This document shows positions 16,811 through 24,431 of a stretch of DNA of 64,000 nucleotides, piece by piece (position 1 is the first letter of the stretch; each line of letters begins with the position of its first letter). Source of the DNA: Rhizobium sp. CF122 (GTDB taxonomy: Bacteria; Pseudomonadota; Alphaproteobacteria; Rhizobiales; Rhizobiaceae); the NCBI RefSeq assembly GCF_000282035.1, contig NZ_AKKA01000079.1, forward strand, positions 1 to 64,000, in the 5' to 3' direction. A program made the translations under genes and the position numbers. The notes under the pieces are model-generated. The model worked only from the letters and a program-made list of their open reading frames with translations. It was not told the origin of the DNA and ran no database searches.

Positions 16811-18421
16811 TCATTCAGCCGCGGCGCGAAACCCCGGGGCCGCATCGCGCACCCCGCCATCGACGTGGCCTTCGAACTTGGCGAAGTTCTCGATGAACAT
16901 CGTCACGAGCTTGCCGGCCTGTGCGTCATAGGCGATCGGATCCTGCCACGTGGAACGCGGATCGAGGATGGCAGTCTCGACGCCCGGCACCGCGACGGGA
17001 ACCGCGAAGCCGAAATTCGGATCAAGGCGGAAGTCCGCCTTGCCGAGTTCGCCCGAGAGCGCTGCGGCAAGCAGCGTGCGCGTTGCCTTGATCGGCATGC
17101 GCTTTCCGGTGCCGTAAGCGCCGCCGGTCCAGCCGGTGTTGACCAGCCAGCATTCAACCCCGTGGCGGCCGATGAGATCCTTCAGGAGATTGCCGTATTC
17201 CGACGGATGGCGTGGCATGAACGGCGCACCGAAGCAGGTCGAGAAGGTCGCTTCCGGCTCGGTCACGCCCCGCTCGGTGCCGGCCACCTTGGCGGTGTAG
17301 CCCGACAGGAAGTGGTACATGGCCTGATCCGGCGTCAATTTGGCGATCGGCGGCATGACGCCGAAGGCATCGGCAGTCAGCATGATGATCGTCTTCGGGT
17401 GACCGGCAAGACCGGTCTTCGAGGCGTTCGGAATGAAATCCAGCGGGTAGGCACAGCGCGTGTTTTCCGTCAGCGAGCCATCGTTGAAATCAGGTTCGCG
17501 CTGATCGTTCAGAACGACGTTCTCGAGAACGGTGCCGAAACGCTGCGTCGTTGCATAGATTTCCGGTTCCGCTTCCGCCGACAGACGGATGGTCTTGGCG
17601 TAGCAGCCACCCTCGAAATTGAAGATGCCGTCCTCGCCCCAACCATGCTCGTCGTCACCGATCAGCGTGCGAGCTGGATCGGCCGAGAGCGTCGTCTTGC
17701 CGGTGCCCGAGAGGCCGAAGAAGACCGCGGCATCGTCAGCCGGGCCAACATTGGCCGAGCAGTGCATCGGCATCACCCCCTTTGCCGGGAGCAGATAGTT
17801 CAGCACGGTGAAAACCGACTTCTTCATCTCGCCGGCATAGAAGGTGCCGGCGATCAGCACTTCGCCATTCGTCAGGTCGCAAGCGATGACGGTTTCCGTG
17901 CGGCAGCCATAGCGCTCGGGGTCGGCCTTGAAGGTCGGCAGGTTGATGATCGTCAGCTTCGGAGCGAAAGATTTGAGGGTCGAGCGCTCCGGGCGGATCA
18001 GCAGGTTACGAATGAACAGCGAATGCCAGGCCAACTCGGTGACGACACGCGTCGGCAGCGCATTCTTCTCATCGGCACCGCCGATGAGATCCTGAACGAA
18101 CAGATCCTTGCCGGCGGCGTGCGCGAGCATGTCCTGCTTCAGGAGCGCGAAGTTCTCCGGCGACATCGGCTTGTTGTTGTCCCACCAGATCTGACCGTCG
18201 GTGTTGGCGTCACGAACGACGAACTTGTCCCTCGGCGAGCGGCCGGTGTGCTGACCCGTCAACGCGCGCAACGCACCATGCGCGGTGAGTTCAGCCTCAC
18301 CCCGGCGAATCGATTCTTCATAGAGGGAGGCGGCCGTAAAGTTATAGCGAGCGCTGTTTGCACTCCCCAAACCGATCGTCGCCAGCTCTATCGCCGGGTT
18401 GTGGACTCCGAACAGCTCCAT
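16811..18421 (-). CDS. pckA: Phosphoenolpyruvate carboxykinase (ATP)
   Basis: Converts oxaloacetate to phosphoenolpyruvate, the first gluconeogenic step, important when rhizobia grow on dicarboxylates. The ATP-type enzyme is identified by FFGLSGTGKTTLSAD (P-loop), the adjacent RTLIGDDEHGW (metal binding) and RGVTEPEATFSTCFGAPFMP; NTGWTGGAYGTGKRMPIK is the C-terminal signature. 536 residues, normal. It is divergent from chvI across a 323-bp AT-rich region. A strong hairpin follows the stop. Confidence 0.98.
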   Translation of the reverse strand: MELFGVHNPAIELATIGLGSANSARYNFTAASLYEESIRRGEAELTAHGALRALTGQHTGRSPRDKFVVRDANTDGQIWWDNNKPMSPENFALLKQDMLAHAAGKDLFVQDLIGGADEKNALPTRVVTELAWHSLFIRNLLIRPERSTLKSFAPKLTIINLPTFKADPERYGCRTETVIACDLTNGEVLIAGTFYAGEMKKSVFTVLNYLLPAKGVMPMHCSANVGPADDAAVFFGLSGTGKTTLSADPARTLIGDDEHGWGEDGIFNFEGGCYAKTIRLSAEAEPEIYATTQRFGTVLENVVLNDQREPDFNDGSLTENTRCAYPLDFIPNASKTGLAGHPKTIIMLTADAFGVMPPIAKLTPDQAMYHFLSGYTAKVAGTERGVTEPEATFSTCFGAPFMPRHPSEYGNLLKDLIGRHGVECWLVNTGWTGGAYGTGKRMPIKATRTLLAAALSGELGKADFRLDPNFGFAVPVAVPGVETAILDPRSTWQDPIAYDAQAGKLVTMFIENFAKFEGHVDGGVRDAAPGFRAAAE

Positions 18422-18744
18422 GGTCTTTCCCTTCCCTTGAGGCTCGTGCCGTTAAGAACTGAGGCTGACCGTACGGGCGGCTTTTTTAAAACGCAATAGC
18501 AGAAAATCAATAAAACGTAGTAATATCAAACTATTAATCGATTTAAATTTTCCCGTGATATTTTAAATCGTTTGAATCAGAAATGGCTGGATTAAATGGA
18601 GACACCACTTTTGGTTGCCTTCAAAACTTTACAACAATCTCACCCTTTATCTTTGCCACAATTTGTTCCACCTTTATCCCCATAAGCGCATCCGGTTCAC
18701 AAAGGCCGCCTGGGGACCTTCTAAATACCTGGAGACGCGCATAG
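18422..18744. promoter_or_regulatory. Divergent pckA/chvI promoter region
   Basis: 323 bp without a gene, clearly AT-rich from about 18485 to 18600. It contains a perfect 9-bp inverted repeat, CGATTTAAA at 18539-18547 and TTTAAATCG at 18562-18570, separated by 14 bp. That is large enough to be an operator on the pckA side. No confident -35/-10 pair was assigned. The part next to chvI (18600-18744) shows nothing I recognise. Confidence 0.55.
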
Positions 18745-19494
18745 ATGACGGAGACGAATACCATGCCGACAATCGCCCTCGTTGACGACGACCGCAATAT
18801 CCTCACCTCGGTATCGATCGCACTCGAGGCCGAAGGATACAAGGTCGAGACCTATACCGATGGCGCCTCCGCCCTCGACGGTCTCCTCGCCCGCCCGCCG
18901 CATCTTGCCATCTTCGACATCAAGATGCCTCGCATGGACGGCATGGAACTCCTGCGCCGCCTGCGACAGAAATCCGACATGCCGGTTATCTTCCTCACCT
19001 CCAAGGATGAGGAAATCGATGAGCTGTTTGGCCTGAAGATGGGCGCCGACGACTTTATTACCAAGCCGTTCTCGCAGCGTCTTCTGGTCGAGCGTGTGCG
19101 CGCCGTCCTGCGCCGCGCATCGAGCCGCGAGGCTGCCGCCGCGGCCGGCGGTGCTGCTCCAAAACCGGGCACCGCACAGCAGCTTGCCCGCTCGCTGGAG
19201 CGCGGCCAACTGGTTATGGACCAGGAACGCCACACCTGCACATGGAAAGGTGAGCCGGTGACGCTGACGGTGACCGAATTCCTCATTCTGCATTCGCTGG
19301 CCCAGCGTCCGGGCGTCGTCAAAAGCCGTGACGCATTGATGGATGCGGCTTATGACGAGCAGGTCTATGTCGACGATCGCACCATCGACAGCCACATCAA
19401 GCGGCTCCGCAAGAAATTCAAGATGGTCGATACCGACTTTGATATGATTGAAACGCTCTACGGAGTGGGGTACCGCTTCCGCGAAGCAGCCTGA
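18745..19494 (+). CDS. chvI: Response regulator ChvI
   Basis: OmpR-family regulator of the ChvG/ChvI system that controls envelope, acid-response, exopolysaccharide and host-interaction genes. The receiver domain has acidic DDD near the start (ALVDDDRNIL), phospho-acceptor in LAIFDIKMPRMDG, and FITKPF with the switch lysine. An alanine-rich linker (EAAAAAGGAAPKPG) precedes a winged helix ending in DDRTIDSHIKRLRKKF and YGVGYRF. Two starts are plausible: ATG at 18745 and ATG at 18763 (MPTIALVDDD), each with a GGAG about 10 bp upstream. chvG follows after 79 bp. Confidence 0.95.
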   Translation: MTETNTMPTIALVDDDRNILTSVSIALEAEGYKVETYTDGASALDGLLARPPHLAIFDIKMPRMDGMELLRRLRQKSDMPVIFLTSKDEEIDELFGLKMGADDFITKPFSQRLLVERVRAVLRRASSREAAAAAGGAAPKPGTAQQLARSLERGQLVMDQERHTCTWKGEPVTLTVTEFLILHSLAQRPGVVKSRDALMDAAYDEQVYVDDRTIDSHIKRLRKKFKMVDTDFDMIETLYGVGYRFREAA

Positions 19495-19573
19495 CGCCGA
19501 AGCGGCGCGGCATCTGAGAATTGTCGAGAGCTGGTGATCGCGAAAGCGGCCCGCTCTCCGAAAGGGCCTGTCG

Positions 19574-21364
19574 TTGGCACAGTTGGTGCAGGAAAGGGAT
19601 CTGGATGAGGCGGAAGGCGTAAGCAGTCGCCGCGTCAGGGGACGACGCTGGTCACATCCCTTCACGATCATCCGCCGCATCTTCGGCAATGCCGTCTTTT
19701 CCAGCCTGACACGCCGCATCCTCTTCTTCAATCTCGCGGCGCTTGTCGTTCTGGTCGGCGGCATTCTCTACCTCAATCAGTTCCGCGAAGGGCTGATCGA
19801 CGCCCGCGTCGAAAGCCTTCTGACGCAGGGCGAAATCATCGCGGGCGCCGTCTCGGCTTCCGCTTCGGTCGACACGAACTCGATCACGATCGACCCGGAA
19901 AAGCTGCTCGAACTGCAGGCTGGCCAGAGCATTACCCCGGTGCCGAACGACGAGGACCTCGAGTTCCCGATCGACCCGGAAAAGGTCGCGCCGGTCTTGC
20001 GCCGCTTGATTTCACCGACGAGAACCCGTGCGCGCATTTTCGATGCCGACGCCAACCTGCTGCTCGACTCTCGCCACCTCTATTCGCGCGGCCAGGTCCT
20101 GCGTTTTGATCTGCCGCCGGTGGATGACGAGGAGCAGACCTGGAACCAGTGGTTCACGACGATCTTCAACAAGGTTCTGCAGCCTGGAAACCTGCCGCTG
20201 TACAAGGAAGCGCCGGGCGGTGATGGCTCCATCTATCCCGAGGTGATGAACGCGCTGACCGGCGTGCGCGGCGCCGTGGTTCGCACCACGGAGAAAGGCG
20301 AGCTGATCGTTTCGGTCGCCGTTCCGATCCAGCGCTTCCGCGCTGTTCTCGGTGTGCTGCTGTTGTCCACGCAGGCAGGCGATATCGATAATATCGTCCA
20401 CGCCGAGCGCCTCGGCATCATGCGCGTGTTCGGGGTCGCGACGCTTGTCAACGTTCTGCTGTCTCTTGTTCTCTCCTCGACAATCGCCAACCCACTGCGG
20501 CGTCTATCCGCCGCCGCCATCCGTGTTCGCCGCGGCGCAAAGGAACGCGAGGAAATTCCGGACTTTTCCGCACGTCAGGACGAGATCGGCAACCTCTCAA
20601 TTGCGCTGCGCGAGATGACAACGGCTCTCTACGACCGTATCGACGCAATCGAAAGCTTTGCGGCCGACGTCAGCCACGAACTGAAAAACCCGCTGACGTC
20701 GCTCCGCAGCGCCGTCGAGACACTCCCACTCGCCAAAACGGACGATTCCAAGAAACGGCTGCTTGACGTCATCCAACATGACGTTCGCCGCCTCGACCGC
20801 CTGATCAGCGATATTTCCGACGCCTCCCGTCTCGATGCCGAGTTGGCGCGGGTCGATGCAGGTTCGGTCGATCTGGAAATCCTGCTTCGCGACCTCATCG
20901 ACGTGTCTCGGCAAATTCGCAGTCGCAAGAAAGAAGTGCAGATTGAGTTCGCCATCGAGCGCAAGCCGGGCGTCAAGACGCGCTTCGTGGTGAACGGCCA
21001 CGACCTGCGCATCGGCCAGATCGTTACCAACCTGATTGAGAACGCGCGCTCCTTCGTGCCGGAGCATGACGGCAGGATTACCGTGCGGCTGGTCAGAACG
21101 CGCTCTCGCTGCATCGTTTACGTCGAGGATAACGGGCCGGGCATTCAGGCCGAAAACATCGATCGTATTTTCGAGCGCTTCTATACCGATAGGCCGGAAT
21201 CTGAGGGCTTCGGGCAGAATTCTGGCCTCGGCCTGTCAATCAGCCGCCAGATCGCCGAGGCACATGGCGGTTCGCTGCGCGCGGAGAACATTATCGATCC
21301 CGAGAGCGAAAAGCTGCTCGGAGCGCGCTTCATCCTCGCCCTTCCCGCCAATACCACCGCATGA
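19574..21364 (+). CDS. chvG: Sensor histidine kinase ChvG (ExoS)
   Basis: Membrane sensor paired with ChvI. Order: cytosolic N-terminus, first membrane segment (ILFFNLAALVVLVGGILYL), a periplasmic sensor domain of about 230 residues, second membrane segment (VATLVNVLLSLVLSSTIA), HAMP linker, then the kinase core with His368 in DVSHELKNPLTSL, N-box NLIENARSFV, DNGPGI and GLGLSI. The start is uncertain: I take TTG at 19574 (MAQLVQERDLDEAEG, 596 aa); GTG at 19586 is an alternative. In ExoR-containing rhizobia the periplasmic part is held inactive by ExoR. Its stop overlaps the hprK start (ATGA). Confidence 0.95.
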   Translation: MAQLVQERDLDEAEGVSSRRVRGRRWSHPFTIIRRIFGNAVFSSLTRRILFFNLAALVVLVGGILYLNQFREGLIDARVESLLTQGEIIAGAVSASASVDTNSITIDPEKLLELQAGQSITPVPNDEDLEFPIDPEKVAPVLRRLISPTRTRARIFDADANLLLDSRHLYSRGQVLRFDLPPVDDEEQTWNQWFTTIFNKVLQPGNLPLYKEAPGGDGSIYPEVMNALTGVRGAVVRTTEKGELIVSVAVPIQRFRAVLGVLLLSTQAGDIDNIVHAERLGIMRVFGVATLVNVLLSLVLSSTIANPLRRLSAAAIRVRRGAKEREEIPDFSARQDEIGNLSIALREMTTALYDRIDAIESFAADVSHELKNPLTSLRSAVETLPLAKTDDSKKRLLDVIQHDVRRLDRLISDISDASRLDAELARVDAGSVDLEILLRDLIDVSRQIRSRKKEVQIEFAIERKPGVKTRFVVNGHDLRIGQIVTNLIENARSFVPEHDGRITVRLVRTRSRCIVYVEDNGPGIQAENIDRIFERFYTDRPESEGFGQNSGLGLSISRQIAEAHGGSLRAENIIDPESEKLLGARFILALPANTTA

Positions 21365-21813
21365 CGGACACCCCTTCGAACATCCACGCAACCGCTATCG
21401 TCGTCGGCAGCACCGGTCTTCTTTTCATGGGTCCTTCGGGATGGGGAAAGTCGATGCTCGCCTTTGCTTGCATCAACGAAGCGCAGCGCATGGGCATGTC
21501 GGCGATACTCGTTGCCGACGACCAAGTGCTGATCTCAAAACAGGATGGAACGGTGATTGCGACGTGCCCTGCAACGATTGCCGGTTTGATCGAATTGCGC
21601 GGCACCGGCATCGTCCGACTGCCGCACACGGAAAGCGCGGTGATGCACTATGCTGTTCTTCCAGGAAGCGTGTCCGGAGAAAGACGGTTGCCGCCTGTAG
21701 GCGAGCGGACAACTATTGCCGACGGCATAGATCTGCCAGTCATTCGGTTGCTGGCTAATACTCCCTTGCCGCTGGCGGTATTGATGGCAAAAGCGCCCGA
21801 TATAGGAGAGTAA
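21361..21813 (+). CDS. hprK: HPr kinase/phosphorylase, short alphaproteobacterial form
   Basis: 150-residue version of HprK that keeps only the C-terminal catalytic domain; Firmicute enzymes are about 310 residues. The P-loop is GPSGWGKS (24-31), and the second family motif appears as PGSVSGERRLP. It is expected to phosphorylate HPr on the serine of the SIMGLMML segment of the HPr gene about 0.6 kb downstream. Translation is coupled to chvG by a 4-bp overlap, tying the PTS-like phosphorelay to the envelope-stress two-component system. Confidence 0.93.
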   Translation: MTDTPSNIHATAIVVGSTGLLFMGPSGWGKSMLAFACINEAQRMGMSAILVADDQVLISKQDGTVIATCPATIAGLIELRGTGIVRLPHTESAVMHYAVLPGSVSGERRLPPVGERTTIADGIDLPVIRLLANTPLPLAVLMAKAPDIGE

Positions 21814-21966
21814 TGCCTGCGGAATCGGCAAATCCGGCCTATAAAGTCGTATTTTTGTCTTGCGCTTCGGCTTTTCATCGCCAAGATGTGCCCCCACGGT
21901 GGACGCGATTGCTGCATTGCGATATTGGGCCCACCGTTTGCATATGCCATTAGGAGCAGTAGTATC

Positions 21967-22368
21967 ATGATCGGACTTGTGCTTGTCACTCATGGCAAGC
22001 TGGCTGAAGAGTTTCGTCATGCGGTCGAACACGTCGTCGGTCCTCAGAAATTCATCGAAACGGTCTGTATCGGTCCCGAAGACGACATGGACCAGAGGCG
22101 ACAAGATATTCTGGAAGCAGTGTCCCGTGCCGATGACGGCCATGGAGTCGTCATCCTGACTGACATGTTCGGTGGTACCCCCTCCAACCTGGCAATATCC
22201 GTTATGAGCAGTGGCCACACGGAAGTCATCGCCGGCATGAATCTGCCGATGCTGATCAAGCTTGCCGGCGTACGCGGCGAGAACAACATGGAAAAGGCAC
22301 TCGTCGAAGCCTCCGAAGCCGGACGGAAATACATCAACGTCGCGAGCCGCGTCCTCAGTGGCAAATAG
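21967..22368 (+). CDS. PTS system EIIA component, mannose family
   Basis: 133-residue soluble EIIA(Man)-type domain, without the EIIB, C or D parts of a sugar permease. The phosphorylated histidine is His9 in LVLVTHGKLAEE, and VVILTDMFGGTPSNLA is the family signature. Since no permease accompanies it, a regulatory role in the rhizobial PTS (accepting phosphate from HPr) is the usual interpretation. It follows hprK after 153 bp and precedes the HPr gene by 16 bp. The 153-bp gap shows no recognised element. Confidence 0.93.
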   Translation: MIGLVLVTHGKLAEEFRHAVEHVVGPQKFIETVCIGPEDDMDQRRQDILEAVSRADDGHGVVILTDMFGGTPSNLAISVMSSGHTEVIAGMNLPMLIKLAGVRGENNMEKALVEASEAGRKYINVASRVLSGK

Positions 22369-22384
22369 TGAGCACACCGCGCCC

Positions 22385-22660
22385 ATGACGGCACTCTCCC
22401 GAGAAATTCTGATCATCAACAAGCGCGGACTGCACGCACGCGCTTCGGCAAAGTTCGTTCAGCTGGTGGAGAATTTCGATGCCGCCATCACTGTGTCGAA
22501 AGACGGAATGACGGTTGGCGGAACGTCGATCATGGGATTGATGATGCTGGCGGCAAGCCCCGGTTCCAGCGTCCTTGTTTCCGCCAGCGGTAACCAGGCA
22601 GCACAGGCGCTCGACGCGCTCGACGAGCTGATCCAGAACCGGTTCGGCGAGGAAATGTGA
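22385..22660 (+). CDS. Phosphocarrier protein HPr
   Basis: 91-residue HPr. The EI-dependent phosphorylation site is His17 in RGLHARASAKFV; the HPr-kinase target is Ser48 in GGTSIMGLMMLAAS. Both sites are present, so it can serve the phosphorelay and the HprK switch. Enzyme I (ptsP/ptsI) is not in the window. Last gene of the chvI-chvG-hprK-EIIA-HPr group; ahcY follows after a 167-bp gap with its own operator. The symbol is left blank because ptsH and npr are both used in this group. Confidence 0.95.
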   Translation: MTALSREILIINKRGLHARASAKFVQLVENFDAAITVSKDGMTVGGTSIMGLMMLAASPGSSVLVSASGNQAAQALDALDELIQNRFGEEM

Positions 22661-22682
22661 GCCCCTCGCGGCTCATATAAAC

Positions 22683-22702
22683 ATATAAAGACTTCTTTAT
22701 AT
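22683..22702. promoter_or_regulatory. Palindromic operator upstream of ahcY, SahR-like
   Basis: Perfect 9-bp inverted repeat ATATAAAGA-CT-TCTTTATAT. This closely resembles the operator of SahR, the ArsR-family repressor of S-adenosylhomocysteine and methionine genes in proteobacteria. An 8-bp direct copy, CATATAAA (22674-22681), abuts the left arm. It lies 125 bp before the ahcY start. Confidence 0.7.
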
Positions 22703-22827
22703 CATCATTGCCTTCGCCATAGAAGCCTGCTAAACGGCCACCATAGCTGCGCATGCCGCGTGGACGCTATCTGGCGCATGCACGTGCGCTTTCGAATTTT
22801 GAGCCGCTTTTCAGCCTGGAGAATCCA

Positions 22828-24228
22828 ATGAGCACTGAAAAAGATTATGTCGTCGCCGACATCGGCCTCGCGGACTTCGGCCGCAAGGAAATCACGATCG
22901 CAGAAACCGAGATGCCGGGCCTGATGTCCTGCCGTGCCGAATTCGGCGAAGCAAAGCCGCTCAAGGGCGCGCGCATCACCGGTTCGCTGCACATGACGAT
23001 TCAGACGGCTGTTCTCATCGAAACGCTCGTCGCACTCGGTGCCGAAGTCCGCTGGGCCTCGTGCAACATCTTCTCGACGCAGGATCATGCCGCAGCCGCA
23101 ATCGCTGCTGCCGGCGTTCCGGTTTTCGCCATCAAGGGCGAGTCGTTGGAAGACTACTGGGTTTACACAGACAAGATCTTCCAGTGGGCTGACGGTGGCC
23201 TTTCCAACATGATCCTTGATGATGGCGGCGACGCCACGATGTACATCCTGCTCGGTGCACGAGCTGAAGCCGGCGAGGACGTGCTGTCAAACCCGCATTC
23301 CGAAGAGGAAGAAATCCTCTTCGCACAGATCAAGAAGCGTCTGGCCGCATCGCCGGGCTGGTTCACAAAGCAGCGCGACGCCATCAAGGGCGTGACTGAA
23401 GAGACCACGACAGGCGTCAACCGCCTCTACCAGCTCAGCCAGAAGGGCCTCCTGCCCTTCCCAGCGATCAACGTCAACGATTCCGTCACCAAGTCGAAGT
23501 TCGACAACAAGTACGGCTGCAAGGAATCGCTGGTCGACGGCATCCGCCGTGGCACCGACGTGATGATGGCCGGCAAGGTCGCTGTTGTCTGCGGATATGG
23601 CGACGTTGGCAAGGGCTCGGCCGCTTCGCTTCAGGGTGCCGGCGCCCGCGTCAAAGTCACGGAAGTCGATCCGATCTGCGCGCTCCAGGCAGCCATGGAC
23701 GGTTTCGAAGTCGTCACGCTTGAAGACGTCGTGTCGTCGGCGGACATCTTCATCACCACAACAGGCAACAAGGACGTCATCCGCATCGACCATATGCGTC
23801 AGATGAAGGACATGGCGATCGTCGGCAACATCGGCCACTTCGACAATGAAATCGAAGTTGCGGCGCTGCGTAACCTGAAGTGGACCAACATCAAGCCGCA
23901 GGTCGACCTGATCGAATTCCCGAAGGGCAATCGCATCATCCTTCTTTCCGAAGGCCGCCTGCTCAACCTCGGCAATGCCACGGGTCATCCGTCCTTCGTC
24001 ATGTCGGCTTCGTTCACCAACCAGACGCTGGCGCAGATCGAGCTGTTTACCAAGCCCGGGCAGTACCAGAACCAGGTCTACATCCTGCCGAAGCACCTCG
24101 ACGAAAAGGTTGCACGCCTGCATCTCGACAAGCTCGGCGTGAAGCTGACGCAGCTTTCTGCAGAACAGGCGGCCTATATCGGCGTCACGCCGCAAGGTCC
24201 GTTCAAGGCCGACCACTACAGATACTAA
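22828..24228 (+). CDS. ahcY: Adenosylhomocysteinase
   Basis: Hydrolyses S-adenosylhomocysteine to adenosine and homocysteine, removing the inhibitory by-product of methylation. NAD-binding fold signature GYGDVGKGSAASLQGAGA, substrate segment CNIFSTQDHAAAAIA, and the C-terminal FKADHYRY that closes over the neighbouring subunit. 466 residues. I chose ATG at 22828 (MSTEKDYVVADIGLADFGRK), preceded by CTGGAGAATCCA; the upstream open stretch has no family similarity. Probably controlled from the ATATAAAGA palindrome upstream. A hairpin with T-tract follows. Confidence 0.98.
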   Translation: MSTEKDYVVADIGLADFGRKEITIAETEMPGLMSCRAEFGEAKPLKGARITGSLHMTIQTAVLIETLVALGAEVRWASCNIFSTQDHAAAAIAAAGVPVFAIKGESLEDYWVYTDKIFQWADGGLSNMILDDGGDATMYILLGARAEAGEDVLSNPHSEEEEILFAQIKKRLAASPGWFTKQRDAIKGVTEETTTGVNRLYQLSQKGLLPFPAINVNDSVTKSKFDNKYGCKESLVDGIRRGTDVMMAGKVAVVCGYGDVGKGSAASLQGAGARVKVTEVDPICALQAAMDGFEVVTLEDVVSSADIFITTTGNKDVIRIDHMRQMKDMAIVGNIGHFDNEIEVAALRNLKWTNIKPQVDLIEFPKGNRIILLSEGRLLNLGNATGHPSFVMSASFTNQTLAQIELFTKPGQYQNQVYILPKHLDEKVARLHLDKLGVKLTQLSAEQAAYIGVTPQGPFKADHYRY

Positions 24229-24256
24229 CCGTCAGATTGATATCCACAACATCTAG

Positions 24257-24295
24257 GGGGCGTCGCATTGACAAATGCGGCGCCCTTATTTTTTG
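24257..24295 (+). terminator. Intrinsic terminator of ahcY
   Basis: GGGCGTCGCATT pairs with AATGCGGCGCCC (one T-G pair inside the stem), followed by TTATTTTTT, about 30 bp after the ahcY stop. Confidence 0.8.
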
Positions 24296-24431
24296 ACACA
24301 CACCTTCCCGCCGATTCCCTTCCGAAGTATTGTTTTAACACTCGATTCGTGGCCACGGACGTGTCCGTTTGCTTCGAAAATGGGATGTCTTGTCGTGATG
24401 CGGCACATTAAAGGACGGAGACATACCGCGC

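Noticed and set aside
16787..18499. Long open frame (570 codons) antisense to pckA
   Set aside because: No recognisable family, arginine/glutamate-rich shadow composition, and full overlap with a well-conserved gene. Similar antisense frames over hslU (8546-9856), trpA-trpB (38963-40876) and phaZ (43086-44495) are explained the same way by GC-rich codon use.
18534..18546. CtrA-type site upstream of pckA
   Set aside because: Two TTAA blocks are separated by five bases, not seven.
22661..22827. SAH or SAM riboswitch in the ahcY leader
   Set aside because: I could not trace the conserved core or pseudoknot of SAH, SAM-II or SAM/SAH riboswitches; the palindromic protein operator is a sufficient explanation.
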